A stretch of 16,403 nucleotides of DNA from JAGXQV01 sp964527565 (GCA_964527565.1 CAZGOY010000058.1:1-16403); one strand, 5' to 3'. Counted from the first letter of the stretch, positions 1 to 8,308 are shown. Numbers and translations are program-made. Notes: generated by a model from the sequence alone, not told the origin.

Positions 1-55
1 GCCACCAAAACATCTCCAGCCTGAAGCAGGCACAGCAAATCGCGCAACAGGCTCT
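1..55. mobile_element. possible end of an insertion sequence interrupting the SulP gene
   Basis: SulP homology stops sharply inside a conserved motif at about 54-56. Read on the minus strand, the foreign segment begins GAGCCTGTTGCGCGA, which resembles the terminal inverted repeats of some IS5-family elements. No transposase frame can be recognised in 55 bases and no target duplication can be seen. This is an inference from the homology break. Confidence 0.3.
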
Positions 56-889
56 TTGGCCGATCATCGCGCAGCCCGCCATGCCGCCGAGACAGCCTGC
101 GGCGATGTTGGCGATGCCCTGGCCGACGCATTCGCGGTTCTTGTTGCTCGGCGAGTCGGTCAGGTCATCGACGATGGAAGCTGTCATCAGCGATTCGAGC
201 AATCCCACCACCGCCAGCGTCGCCGATACCGGGAAGATGATGCGCAACGTTTCCCAGTTCAGCGGCACGTCCGGCAGCAGAAACACCGGCAGGCTGTCGG
301 GCAGGTGCCCCATGTCGCCTACGGTGCGGATATCCAGGCCAAGCGCGATGGCAATGGCCGTCAGCGCAACGATGGCGACCAACGGCGAGGGGACGGCCTT
401 GGTGAGGCGGGGAAACAGATAGATGATCGCCAGCCCGCCCGCCACCATCGCATAGACCACCCAGCTCACGTTGGTCAGTTCGGGCAATTGCGCCATGAAA
501 ATCAGGATAGCCAGGGCATTGACGAAGCCCACGATAACGGCGCGGCCGACGAAACGCATCAGCGAGCCGAGACGCAGCCAGCCGGCGAGCATTTGCAACA
601 CGCCGGTCAGGATGGTTGCCGCCAGCAGGTATTGCAGGCCGTGTTCCTTGACCAGCAGCACCATCACCAGCGCCATCGCGCCGGTGGCGGCGGAAATCAT
701 GCCGGGCCGCCCGCCGGTGAAGGCGGTGATGGCGGCAATGCAGAACGAGGCATACAGCCCCACCTTGGGGTCCACCCCGGCGATGATCGAGAAGGCGATG
801 GCTTCTGGGATCAATGCCAGGGCAACCACCAGACCGGCCAGAAGGTCGTTGCGGACATTGGAAAACCAGTCCTGACGTAAGGATTTCAT
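1..889 (-). CDS. SulP family inorganic anion transporter, N-terminal part, interrupted
   Basis: This encodes the membrane half of a SulP (SLC26-like) anion permease of the inner membrane, of the sulfate or bicarbonate type. The start is the ATG at 889. Residues 18-46 carry the family signature: LAGLVVALALIPEAIAF followed by GVDPKVGLYASF. Further hydrophobic helices follow, and the late signature GGMAGCAMIGQ ends at residue 278 (about position 56). In the family this is followed by a serine and a conserved N-K-S-G-G-R-G-R-L-S stretch. Here the frame instead continues as a Cys-rich sequence (RACCAICCACF...) with no SulP character, and the other two frames do not restore it. The remaining helices and the C-terminal STAS domain are therefore absent from the window. 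It is probably a broken gene, unless the first 55 bases are a contig-end artefact. It runs divergently from the receptor operon, and nothing ties it to that operon's function. Substrate unknown. Confidence 0.85.
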   Translation of the reverse strand, partial: MKSLRQDWFSNVRNDLLAGLVVALALIPEAIAFSIIAGVDPKVGLYASFCIAAITAFTGGRPGMISAATGAMALVMVLLVKEHGLQYLLAATILTGVLQMLAGWLRLGSLMRFVGRAVIVGFVNALAILIFMAQLPELTNVSWVVYAMVAGGLAIIYLFPRLTKAVPSPLVAIVALTAIAIALGLDIRTVGDMGHLPDSLPVFLLPDVPLNWETLRIIFPVSATLAVVGLLESLMTASIVDDLTDSPSNKNRECVGQGIANIAAGCLGGMAGCAMIGQRACCAICCACFRLEMFWW

Positions 890-1247
890 CACTATTTCAT
901 TCCGTTGCAGGTGCCGGCCAGAGTGCCGGAGGTTGAATAAATGTGCCTGCCCGCGCCGCTCCCGGCCAATGGCGCGGGGAAAAGCCGCCGAATGGCCGGG
1001 AGGAAGGCGGCGCAAGTGATGCGGGACAAGCTTGTATTGAGAGCGCTCGCGAGGGTGGCAAACGGCTGTAGCGGATTCGCGGGGGAGCGGTCGAGACTTA
1101 CACGGGCAGAAGTTCCAATTTCTAGTTGATATTAATCAGTGAATTATGCGCTTTTTTCCGCTGAACGGCAATCTGCCGCCGACTTTTCCGATTGGGATTG
1201 CCCATGATGGACCTGCCGCAGCGGCTGTGTCACCAATGCGTGTTTTG

Positions 1248-1259
1248 GCACGACCGTGC
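1248..1259. promoter_or_regulatory. palindrome GCAC-N4-GTGC, putative activator site for receptor 1 operon
   Basis: GCACGACCGTGC is a perfect palindrome in its outer bases, extended by G and C on each side (GGCACG-AC-CGTGCC at 1247-1260). Two further GCAC half-sites follow at 1266-1269 and 1277-1280. The centre lies about 63 bp upstream of the -24 GG of the sigma-54 promoter, a usual place for an enhancer-binding protein. A twin site with nearly the same spacing lies before receptor 3 (8343-8354). Confidence 0.55.
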
Positions 1260-1314
1260 CGGATGGCACAAAGTCGGCACGGGTTGATGTTCTGATTTTT
1301 CAGGGGTTTCTTGG

Positions 1315-1330
1315 TGGCATGCAAATTGCC
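1315..1330 (+). promoter_or_regulatory. sigma-54 (-24/-12) promoter of receptor 1 operon
   Basis: TGGCATGCAAATTGCC matches the RpoN consensus (TGGCAC-N5-TTGCA): GG at 1316-1317, exactly ten bases, then GC at 1328-1329. The predicted start of transcription is near 1341, giving a leader of about 52 nt before the ATG at 1393. A weaker GG-N10-GC match lies upstream (GG 1265-1266, GC 1277-1278), but its -12 part is poor. Confidence 0.65.
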
Positions 1331-1345
1331 AACGGACTTGGGTTT

Positions 1346-1362
1346 GCCTCCGCTACGGAGGC
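1346..1362 (+). promoter_or_regulatory. 5' leader hairpin, possible anti-Shine-Dalgarno element
   Basis: GCCTCCG (1346-1352), a 3-base loop and CGGAGGC (1356-1362) form a perfect 7-bp stem at the very 5' end of the predicted transcript. The left arm contains CCTCC, which is also complementary to GGAGG in the Shine-Dalgarno sequence of receptor 1 (AGGAGG, 1383-1388). It could protect the mRNA end or take part in a two-state leader. There is no U-tract, so it is not an intrinsic terminator. Confidence 0.4.
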
Positions 1363-1392
1363 GGCGCAACCAACAATAATTCAGGAGGGACC

Positions 1393-3693
1393 ATGAGCAT
1401 GAAAATCAGAAAAACCGTACTGTCGCAATTGATCGCCGGGGTGTGCGCCGGCATGGCGGGAAGCATGGCCTATGCCGACACGGCACCGAAGAGCGCGCAG
1501 AAGATGAGCGAGGTGGTGGTAACCTCCACCACCATCGACGACCGTTTCGAATCCAAGCGCGGCGAGCCTTCGAGCACCAGCGTCATCAGCGGCAAGACGG
1601 TGGATGAAAAGCGCCCGGAAAACATCATCCAGGTGTTGCAGTCGATTCCCGGCGTGACCGCCGACATTTCATCCGGCGACGAAATCAAGATCAAGCTGCG
1701 CGGCATCGAGAACCAGCGCTACATGGGCGAGAAACCCGGCGTGGCGATTGTTATCGACGGCGTGCCGGTGTTCGAGCGCACCGGCAAGGTCAATATCGAC
1801 CTCGACAACATCGAGTCGATCCGCGTCATCAAGGGCGGCGCTTCCTATCTGTTCGGCGAGGATGCGCTGGTCGGCGCGGTCATCATTACCACCAAGCGCG
1901 GCGCCAAGTACAAGGGTTTCACCGTAGCTGCCGACACCGGTTCCTATAACTACAACCGCCAACTGGCGCGCGCCGGTTTCGCTAACGACTGGGGCAGCGG
2001 CCACGTCCAGGTCAGCCACCGGCAGAGCGATGATTACTACTGGCAATCCGGCTACCGCACGGATTACATTGACGGCAACCTGCGCTTTTTCATCAACGAC
2101 AGCAGCGACCTGACTTTCGGCTTCGAGAAATCCGACCGCCTGAAGGACAAGCACGGTTCGGTGAAGGGGGCCGACCAGGCGGCGGCCGACCCGCGCGGCA
2201 TCATCGGGCGCGATTATTCGCGCAAATACGACGTTGATCTGCAAAAGCTGCACATGACCTATTCCAACGACTTGTCGGCTAACAGCAACCTGCTGGCCAC
2301 CGCCTACGAATACCGCGACCACACCCTGTTCTGGACTTCGCCGCAGCGGGTGGCGGCCAACGGCCAGTCGATCAGCGACGCCGCGCCCGGCGCCCAGGAC
2401 ATGTACACCACCCTCAACGATTACCACCAGGTGCAGCGCGGCGCCAAGGGCGAGTGGCGCGGATCGGCTGGCGGCGTGGGCTGGCTGGCGGGTCTCGATG
2501 TGCGGCGCAACGAGTATCGCAACTACAACACTGCGCGCGTGGATTACTGCGGCATGGCAGCTTTCCGGCCGCCTTACACCTGTGCTCCGGCCAATCTGGT
2601 GCGCGCAGGTGAAGTGTTCACCAACAGCCAGACGGACGAGGCGGTCAACGCCCTCTACGCCGAAGCCAAGTTCATCCCCGCGCCGCGCTGGACGCTGACC
2701 GTCAACGGGCGTTACGACCACATCGGCCTGGACTACGAAAGCGGGCGCACGCGCGAAGTGCCCACCGCCTTCTCCCGTTCCAAGGACTTCCACGTCGGTT
2801 CCTGGCGCACCGGCGCCAACTATGCCGTCAGCGGCAACCTGGATCTGTTCGGCAACCTTTCCACCGGCTTCCGCGCCCCTAGCGCGGAGCAGCTCTACAA
2901 CGGCAGCATTTCACCGACCAGCACCAAGGTGGAAAACAACGAAAACCTGAAACCCGAGCAGGCGCTCAACATGGAAGTGGGCGCACGCGCACAGACCGCC
3001 ATTCTCGGCCTGCCCTTTGAAGTGGAAAGCGCCATTTACCAGGTGGACCGCGACAATTTCATTACCAGCACCGTCGGCCAGTACGGCACGGCCAGCAGCA
3101 CGGTGCGCGAGCGTTACGAGAACATCGGCGGGGTACGCAACCGCGGCTTCGAGCTTTCCCTGAAAAGCGACCGCAAGCGCGAATTCACGCTGGACCTGGC
3201 CTACAGCTACATCCAGGCAAAATTCACGCGCTACGACAATTTTTACCAGGCGCTGGGCAGCCCTTACGTGCGCAGCCCCGTGCTGGTGCGCTTCGACAAC
3301 ACCGGCAATTCCGTGCCGCGCGTGCCGCGCCACAGTCTGAACAGCACCTTCGGCTGGCAGCCGGACAGCAAATTCCGCCTGGCGCTGGAAATGGATGCCA
3401 GGACCGGTTCCTGGGCGGATGAAATCAACCAGGAAAAACTGCCGGGCCGCACCTTGTTCCATCTGCACGCCAATTACGACATCCGCGAAAAGGGCTTGCT
3501 GGGCGCTAGATGGTCGCTGTTCGCGCGCATCGACAACCTGTTCGACCACAACTACTGGACCACGGCGCGCGGCACCAACGATGCGGCGAATTACCTGAGC
3601 GGGGCTTACGACAACGTGTACAACGCCAACGACCTATCCATCGTGGTCGGCAAGCCACGCACCTGGATGGCCGGCGTATCGGCCAGCTTCTGA
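1393..3693 (+). CDS. TonB-dependent outer-membrane receptor 1
   Basis: This is a 766-residue TonB-dependent receptor that would import a ligand across the outer membrane using TonB energy. A signal peptide ends near residue 28 (MAYA|DT). The TonB box MSEVVVTST follows at about 38-46. The plug domain spans about 55-180, with the family pattern VLQSIPGV, IKLRGIEN, VAIVIDGVPV and IESIRVIKGGASYLFGEDALVGAVIITT. A 22-strand-type barrel follows and ends in the terminal aromatic VSASF. Cys386 and Cys397 could form a disulfide in an extracellular loop. AGGAGG at 1383-1388 precedes two candidate ATGs: 1393 (4-base spacing) and 1399 (10-base spacing). I keep the first. It is the first gene of the sigma-54-type operon, with 19 bases to the next gene. 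Ligand unknown. Its signal peptide and leader resemble those of receptor 3. Confidence 0.93.
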   Translation: MSMKIRKTVLSQLIAGVCAGMAGSMAYADTAPKSAQKMSEVVVTSTTIDDRFESKRGEPSSTSVISGKTVDEKRPENIIQVLQSIPGVTADISSGDEIKIKLRGIENQRYMGEKPGVAIVIDGVPVFERTGKVNIDLDNIESIRVIKGGASYLFGEDALVGAVIITTKRGAKYKGFTVAADTGSYNYNRQLARAGFANDWGSGHVQVSHRQSDDYYWQSGYRTDYIDGNLRFFINDSSDLTFGFEKSDRLKDKHGSVKGADQAAADPRGIIGRDYSRKYDVDLQKLHMTYSNDLSANSNLLATAYEYRDHTLFWTSPQRVAANGQSISDAAPGAQDMYTTLNDYHQVQRGAKGEWRGSAGGVGWLAGLDVRRNEYRNYNTARVDYCGMAAFRPPYTCAPANLVRAGEVFTNSQTDEAVNALYAEAKFIPAPRWTLTVNGRYDHIGLDYESGRTREVPTAFSRSKDFHVGSWRTGANYAVSGNLDLFGNLSTGFRAPSAEQLYNGSISPTSTKVENNENLKPEQALNMEVGARAQTAILGLPFEVESAIYQVDRDNFITSTVGQYGTASSTVRERYENIGGVRNRGFELSLKSDRKREFTLDLAYSYIQAKFTRYDNFYQALGSPYVRSPVLVRFDNTGNSVPRVPRHSLNSTFGWQPDSKFRLALEMDARTGSWADEINQEKLPGRTLFHLHANYDIREKGLLGARWSLFARIDNLFDHNYWTTARGTNDAANYLSGAYDNVYNANDLSIVVGKPRTWMAGVSASF

Positions 3694-3712
3694 CGGCCAA
3701 CGGGAGAATCTG

Positions 3713-4669
3713 ATGCAGACCATCAAGAAAAACGCTGCCATTACAGCCATGGCGCTGTTCGGCATGTCTGGCGCGGCTTGGGCGCAGAACGCGCCCAGCG
3801 CCGCGCCGCAAGCCGCGCAGCACGAGCATGAACGCAACCACGCAACAGCCGATGCTGTGATGCCCGTCCCGGAACCCCCGCGCGGCAGACCGGAAGGCCG
3901 TGAATGGAGCCGCTACCCCCTGCTGCTGCCCGCCATGGGGCCGCGTGGCGAACGTAGCGTCAAGCTGCTGAAAACGCGCAATCTGGCGGCCAGCGAGGTG
4001 GAAGTGTTCGCCGCCGAAGGGCCGGAGGAACAGCGTCGCCGCGCCTTTCCGCTAACGCCGGAAGGCGCGCGCATCGAGTCGGTAACGCCGCAAACCGGCA
4101 ATTACCACTGGGTGAGCGCCCGCATGGAGCAGGACGGCCAGATCATGGTGGCCAGCACCGCAGTCTATTTCGGCAACCCCGGCGACGCGCCGACCGCAAT
4201 GCTGATGGAACGCAAGCACGAACTGGAAATTATCCCCCAGCCCCTGCCGCGCGAACACGGCAGCTACCGCGAAAGCGAGAAATGGCGTTTCCTGGTGCGC
4301 TTCCAGGGCCAGCCGCTCGCCAACCAGCGCGTGCAGATGGAAACCGAATCCGGCAGCCGCATTACCTTCACCAGCGATGCCAATGGCCTGACCACGGTGC
4401 TGTTTCCCTACGATTTCAAGGTTGAAAAACCGCAGGGGGCGGGCGCTCACCATGGCGGGCCGCGCCGCGCCCAGTTCGTGCTGGCTACGGAACATCAGGC
4501 CGACGGCAAGCGCTACCTGAGCGCCTTCAATTACGCCTATTCCCCGGATGCCGAGCGCAACCGCAACCTCGCGGCGGGCATCGGCTTCGGCATTTTCGGC
4601 ATGGTGCTGGCCGCGCCGCTGCTGCGCCGCAAGCCCGCGCGCAACCCTGACAACACGGAGAAAGCATGA
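3713..4669 (+). CDS. periplasmic DUF4198-like protein with C-terminal membrane anchor
   Basis: This 318-residue exported protein has a signal peptide ending near residue 24 (GAAWA|Q). A His-rich linker follows (HEHERNH, about 37-43), then a proline-rich stretch. The globular part has beta-sandwich-like sequence, including FLVRFQGQPLANQRVQMETE and FTSDANGLTTVLFPYDF, a pattern seen in DUF4198/NikK-like and carboxypeptidase-regulatory-like domains. A single C-terminal helix (about 287-305) precedes a basic RRKPARN tail, so the domain should face the periplasm. DUF4198 proteins often accompany nickel, cobalt or other metal uptake genes. Together with the His cluster this suggests metal or ligand binding in the periplasm, which is inference. 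GGGAG at 3702-3706 supports the ATG at 3713. The stop overlaps the next start (ATGA). The family assignment is from pattern only. Confidence 0.75.
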   Translation: MQTIKKNAAITAMALFGMSGAAWAQNAPSAAPQAAQHEHERNHATADAVMPVPEPPRGRPEGREWSRYPLLLPAMGPRGERSVKLLKTRNLAASEVEVFAAEGPEEQRRRAFPLTPEGARIESVTPQTGNYHWVSARMEQDGQIMVASTAVYFGNPGDAPTAMLMERKHELEIIPQPLPREHGSYRESEKWRFLVRFQGQPLANQRVQMETESGSRITFTSDANGLTTVLFPYDFKVEKPQGAGAHHGGPRRAQFVLATEHQADGKRYLSAFNYAYSPDAERNRNLAAGIGFGIFGMVLAAPLLRRKPARNPDNTEKA

Positions 4670-5727
4670 TGCTGAAGCGCATTTTCCCCACCCTCGGGCG
4701 TTTCCGCCTGGCCGTGCAATTATTCATGCTGGTGCTGACGGTGTACGGTTCCAGCCTGGTCGGGCATTACATGGCGGAGAAGATTTCCAGCGCCCTGCCC
4801 GCGCTGTCCTGCGCCTACGACCAGCAAAACGGTGCCTACTGCGTGCTGGTGCCCACCCAGCACATCATCCATCACCGCATCGGCGAGGCCATCGTCAAGG
4901 CGCAGCAGATCACTCTGCAAATGTTCGTGCCGCTGCTCATGACGCTGGTGACGTTCTTCGTTTTCTTCTTCGTGTTGAGCAAGGCCTTTTGCGGCTGGAT
5001 CTGCCCGCTGGGCACCATCCAGGAGTTGATCAACCGCCTGGGGCGGCGCTTTCACCTGCCCCTGCGCCGTTTTGAAAGCAGCAACGTCGGCCGCGTGCGC
5101 CCGGTGAAGTGGGTGATGCTGCTGGTGCTGGTGCTGGCCCTGCCGCTGCTCACCGGCCTGGGAGTGACGCCGCACAGCCTGGGCAATCCCTTCTGCGACG
5201 TGTGCCCGTCGCGCATCGCCACCACTCTGCTCACCGGCAGCACCGAGCAACTGGCGTTGCGCAGCGGCGGCGTGGAATTCGCCCTGGGCGCCATCGCCAA
5301 CACGCTGGTCGGCTTTATGCTGATCGCCGCGCTGGCCGTGCGCCAGCCGTTTTGCCGCATCTGCCCGCTGCTTTCCTTCAACGCCGTGTTCCAGCGCCTG
5401 TCTCCCCTGCGCCTGGTGAAGAAAGAACACGACAAATGCAGCAAGTGCGGCATCTGCGCACAGGCCTGCCCGATGGACATCCACGAAATCGCGCGCGAAC
5501 ACGGCAAAAAGGCCTATCACGAAGACTGCACCCTGTGCGGGCGCTGCGCAGAATTCTGCCCGGACGACGGCGTGATCGCCCTGAAATGGGGGCCGGCGAC
5601 GCTGTTCCAGTCTAGCCGCGACTACTACAAGCAGCGCGTGAAGGGCGAGACGCCGGAAGGCACGGTGAAGGTAGTCGCAGCGCCGCGCAAACTGGCGGGC
5701 AATTCGCCCAATGAAACGGCAAATTGA
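4666..5727 (+). CDS. polytopic 4Fe-4S membrane oxidoreductase, NapH/NosR/CcoG-like
   Basis: This 353-residue inner-membrane electron-transfer protein would pass electrons across the membrane between the quinone pool or cytoplasm and a periplasmic acceptor. Membrane helices lie at about residues 15-35, 88-107, 145-165 and 205-227. Cysteine motifs at helix ends are typical of the NapH/NosR/YccM group: CGWICP (109-113), CDVCP (177-180) and CRICP (230-233). Two ferredoxin-type clusters follow: CSKCGICAQACP (258, 261, 264, 268) and CTLCGRCAEFCP (288, 291, 294, 298). Residues 50-65 hold a further periplasmic Cys pair (SCAYDQQNGAYC). The start is 4666 or the adjacent ATG at 4669; GGAG at 4657-4660 serves both. 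CcoG-type relatives reduce copper during oxidase assembly, and NapH/NosR relatives feed periplasmic reductases. No such reductase is present here, so the acceptor is open. Its place between two TonB receptors suggests reduction of the imported ligand. Confidence 0.88.
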   Translation: MMLKRIFPTLGRFRLAVQLFMLVLTVYGSSLVGHYMAEKISSALPALSCAYDQQNGAYCVLVPTQHIIHHRIGEAIVKAQQITLQMFVPLLMTLVTFFVFFFVLSKAFCGWICPLGTIQELINRLGRRFHLPLRRFESSNVGRVRPVKWVMLLVLVLALPLLTGLGVTPHSLGNPFCDVCPSRIATTLLTGSTEQLALRSGGVEFALGAIANTLVGFMLIAALAVRQPFCRICPLLSFNAVFQRLSPLRLVKKEHDKCSKCGICAQACPMDIHEIAREHGKKAYHEDCTLCGRCAEFCPDDGVIALKWGPATLFQSSRDYYKQRVKGETPEGTVKVVAAPRKLAGNSPNETAN

Positions 5728-5747
5728 TTTTCAGACGGAGAATAAAC

Positions 5748-7643
5748 ATGTTGCAAAAGAAATGGTTGGCGGTTTTCACCGCCCTGGCATCCAGCCTGTC
5801 GGTGGCAGCGGAACCCGTTGCCGTCCAGGGCGACCGCCTCAAGCCGGTGATCGTATCGGCTTCGCGCATCGAGCAGCCTGTTGAGGACGTCAACGCTTCG
5901 GTACAGGTGATCACGGCGGAGGAAATCGCCCGCTTTTCCGGGCGCAGCATTTCCGAAGTCCTGCAACACGCCACCGGGCTTTTTGTGAAGGATTCCGGCA
6001 GCAGTTCATCGGTTTCGATACGCGGATTCGATACTTCCCACACGCTGCTGCTGGTGGACGGATTGAAGCGCACCGAAAAATATGTCGGCTACAACCAGAA
6101 CAATATCCAGCTCGAAGACATCGAGCGCATCGAGATCGTGCGCGGGCCGATGTCGGCGCTTTATGGTTCTGAAGCGCTCGGCGGCGTGGTCAACATCATC
6201 ACCCGCAAGCCCGGCAGCGGAAACGATTATGGCATCCGGGTAACGGCGGGAATAACCGAAGGCTCACAACGCGACACCCTGATCGTCGGCGGTCACGCCA
6301 ATCTGGGCAAGGGCGACGTCAAGCACCGGCTAAGCTTCGAAAGCAAGCGGAGGGACGATTTCCGCATCAATCCGAACAGCGTTGCTACCGATCTCAACAA
6401 CGAGGAACGCCTGTTTTTTTCCTATCGCGGGGATTACCGCCTGAATGCCTCGGATTCCGTGGGTTGGAATGCGGAATATGCCAATCAGGATGATTCGGGA
6501 ACCGGGCTGACCGCGACCAATTCTGCTTACCGGAGAATCGAACAGGACGAGCGCGTCTTCCTCTCCGGCAGGTATGACGGGGCTATCGGCAACGGCCTGC
6601 TCTCGCTCAAGGCGGGTTTCGGCTCGTCCCGTGCGGACGTCAACCGGGGCACGGCGGCTAACGAGACCACCAAGTTCGACCAGACCCAGCTCGACGGCCA
6701 ATATGTGTTCCAGCCTCTAGCCGGCCACACCATGAACGTCGGCTATATCCACCAGCAGGACGATGTGGATCTCAGCACCAATTCGAGAGCGGTAGTGCGC
6801 AAGGTGCATGGTCTTTTTCTCCAGGATCAGTGGCGCCTCGCCAGTGACATGGAACTCACGCTCGGCGCGCGCGGCGACCATTACAGCGACTTCGGTTCGA
6901 CGCTGAACCCCAAGGTGTCGCTGGCGTGGCGGCCAGGCGCATGGACAGTGCGCGGCGGCTTCGGAACGGCATTCAAGGCCCCCAGCTTGCTGAACCTCTA
7001 CATGACGGACATGGTCAGGGGAAGCTACCTGATACGCGGCAATCCCGATTTGCAAGCGGAGGAATCGCGCACCGCCGAACTGGCCGTAGGCTACCAGCAG
7101 GGCAGGATTCGTTCAGAAATTGTCGTTCACCGTTCGGATGTGGATAACCTGATCGCCTCGGTACGCGCCGGACGAATCGGCAGCCAGACGCTGACGCTTT
7201 ACCGGAACGTCAACAAGGCGGAAATCCAGGGGGCTGAATTCACGCTGGCGGCGGAACTCAGCGAAAACTGGCACGCCAACCTTTCCGTTGAAAATTCCGA
7301 CGCCGTGGACGGCAACAGCGGTTCGCGTCTGGCCGACCGCGCCGCCTGGCACACGCGCGCCGGAATCAGTGGAAAAATCGGCAAACTGGATGTCAGCGCG
7401 CGCATTCGCAACATCCGCGATTATTGGGCGGCCAACCCTGCGCCCATCGGTTCGCCCAGCTACAACAGCGCGTGGACATCGGCAGATATTCGCCTGGGCT
7501 GGTCTTTTTCCCGCAACAGCTCGGTTTTTGCCGGTATCGACAACCTCGCCGACAAAAAAATGCCGGACAACATGATGATGCGCGGCACGCCTGAAGATCC
7601 GGGCGCGCGCTATTACTACATGGGTTACAAAGGGAAATTCTGA
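5748..7643 (+). CDS. TonB-dependent outer-membrane receptor 2
   Basis: This is a 631-residue TonB-dependent receptor, shorter and closer to the BtuB/CirA style than receptors 1 and 3. The ATG at 5748 is chosen over one 24 bases upstream because GGAG (5737-5740) lies 7 bases before it and a clean signal peptide follows (cleavage near SVAA|EP, residue 21). The TonB box KPVIVSAS is at 32-39. The plug has SISEVLQHATGLFV, VSIRGFDTSHTLLLVDG and IERIEIVRGPMSALYGSEALGGVVNIIT. The barrel ends YMGYKGKF with the terminal Phe. It lies 20 bases after the ferredoxin gene and overlaps the next start (TGATG), so it is in the same transcription unit. No separate promoter is visible. It may recognise a different form of the same ligand. 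Substrate unknown. Confidence 0.92.
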   Translation: MLQKKWLAVFTALASSLSVAAEPVAVQGDRLKPVIVSASRIEQPVEDVNASVQVITAEEIARFSGRSISEVLQHATGLFVKDSGSSSSVSIRGFDTSHTLLLVDGLKRTEKYVGYNQNNIQLEDIERIEIVRGPMSALYGSEALGGVVNIITRKPGSGNDYGIRVTAGITEGSQRDTLIVGGHANLGKGDVKHRLSFESKRRDDFRINPNSVATDLNNEERLFFSYRGDYRLNASDSVGWNAEYANQDDSGTGLTATNSAYRRIEQDERVFLSGRYDGAIGNGLLSLKAGFGSSRADVNRGTAANETTKFDQTQLDGQYVFQPLAGHTMNVGYIHQQDDVDLSTNSRAVVRKVHGLFLQDQWRLASDMELTLGARGDHYSDFGSTLNPKVSLAWRPGAWTVRGGFGTAFKAPSLLNLYMTDMVRGSYLIRGNPDLQAEESRTAELAVGYQQGRIRSEIVVHRSDVDNLIASVRAGRIGSQTLTLYRNVNKAEIQGAEFTLAAELSENWHANLSVENSDAVDGNSGSRLADRAAWHTRAGISGKIGKLDVSARIRNIRDYWAANPAPIGSPSYNSAWTSADIRLGWSFSRNSSVFAGIDNLADKKMPDNMMMRGTPEDPGARYYYMGYKGKF

Positions 7644-8308
7644 TGCTTGAAGGCATTCTGCCCGGCGCGGGCGCCGTTCCACAGCAGGTCACGCTGTTCG
7701 GCGTGTGGCTGCTGGGCGTTTCGATGGGGTTGACCGCCTGCACCGTCACCTGTCTGCCCTTCATGGGCACCTGGGTGCTGGGACGCGGCGGGAATCACCG
7801 CGCGGCGCTTTACGACACCGGCGTGTTCCTGCTCGGGCGGGTGGCCGCCTACAGCCTGCTCGGCGGGCTGGCCGGGGCGTTGGGCGCGTGGCTCACGCAA
7901 GCACTTTCCAGCGGCATCGGCAACGCCTTCATCGGCGCTGCCAGCATCGCCGCCGGGGTGTGGCTGCTGCTGCCTTCCCGGCGCACCGCTCCCTGCGGCG
8001 CGGCGCGCCGGGGCGCTTCCACGCCGCCCTTCCTGCTCGGCTTTTCCCTGAGCCTCACGCCGTGCGCGCCGCTCGCTTCCCTGCTGGCGCTGTGCGCGGT
8101 ATCCGGCGGCACGCTGTCCGGCATCGGCTACGGCCTGTCCTTCGGCATCGGCGCGGCCTTCACGCCCTTGCTGGTGATCGTGCCCCTGCTTGGCCTCTTC
8201 GGGCAAAGCCTGCGTAGCGAGCGCCAATGGCTGGGGGTCTGGCTGCGCTGGGGAGCAGCGCTGGTGCTGGTGGCCATCGGCATACGGCGTTTGCTGGCGG
8301 CGGGGTAA
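7643..8308 (+). CDS. DsbD/CcdA- or TauE/SafE-like six-helix membrane protein with paired cysteines
   Basis: This 221-residue integral membrane protein has about six helices in two similar halves. Helix 1 carries LTACTVTCLPFMG with Cys33 and Cys37. Helix 4 carries SLTPCAPLASLLALC with Cys141. The Cys-near-Pro placement in helices 1 and 4 is that of the DsbD/CcdA family, which carries reducing equivalents from cytoplasmic thioredoxin to periplasmic thiol proteins. Annotation pipelines often call such proteins sulfite exporter TauE/SafE or DsbD_2. The start overlaps the stop of receptor 2 (TGATG at 7641-7645), indicating translational coupling. It is the last gene of the first operon; I see no clear terminator after it. 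A natural partner is the TlpA-like protein at 11927-12409. A transport role cannot be excluded, since no other permease is present. Confidence 0.78.
   Translation: MLEGILPGAGAVPQQVTLFGVWLLGVSMGLTACTVTCLPFMGTWVLGRGGNHRAALYDTGVFLLGRVAAYSLLGGLAGALGAWLTQALSSGIGNAFIGAASIAAGVWLLLPSRRTAPCGAARRGASTPPFLLGFSLSLTPCAPLASLLALCAVSGGTLSGIGYGLSFGIGAAFTPLLVIVPLLGLFGQSLRSERQWLGVWLRWGAALVLVAIGIRRLLAAG

Larger units (their letters stand above)
890..1392. other. 503-bp intergenic region between divergent genes
   Basis: This region has no gene I can support. The short open frames at 941-1129 (plus) and 1136-1369 (minus) lack homology and a convincing ribosome site. It must hold the promoter of the minus-strand SulP gene, which I cannot place. 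An AT-rich pocket lies at about 1115-1150. The right half contains the palindrome, sigma-54 promoter and leader hairpin of receptor 1, listed separately. I see no obvious Fur box. Confidence 0.6.

Noticed and set aside
56..880. Long plus-strand open frames (274 aa and shorter ones) across the SulP gene
   Set aside because: They are antisense shadows of the SulP frame. Their products are low-complexity, rich in Arg, Gly, Gln and His, and have no recognisable domain.
1100..1150. Fur box in the AT-rich pocket before receptor 1
   Set aside because: The AT-rich stretch does not show the GATAAT-type inverted hexamers. No Fur-like site is visible before receptor 3 either.
1264..1279. Second sigma-54 promoter upstream of receptor 1
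   Set aside because: It has GG-N10-GC spacing, but the -12 part reads CGGCA instead of TTGCA. It is better explained as part of the GCAC half-site array.
1669..2793. 374-residue minus-strand open frame
   Set aside because: It is antisense to receptor 1 and has the Val/Ala/Gly-rich composition typical of shadow frames.
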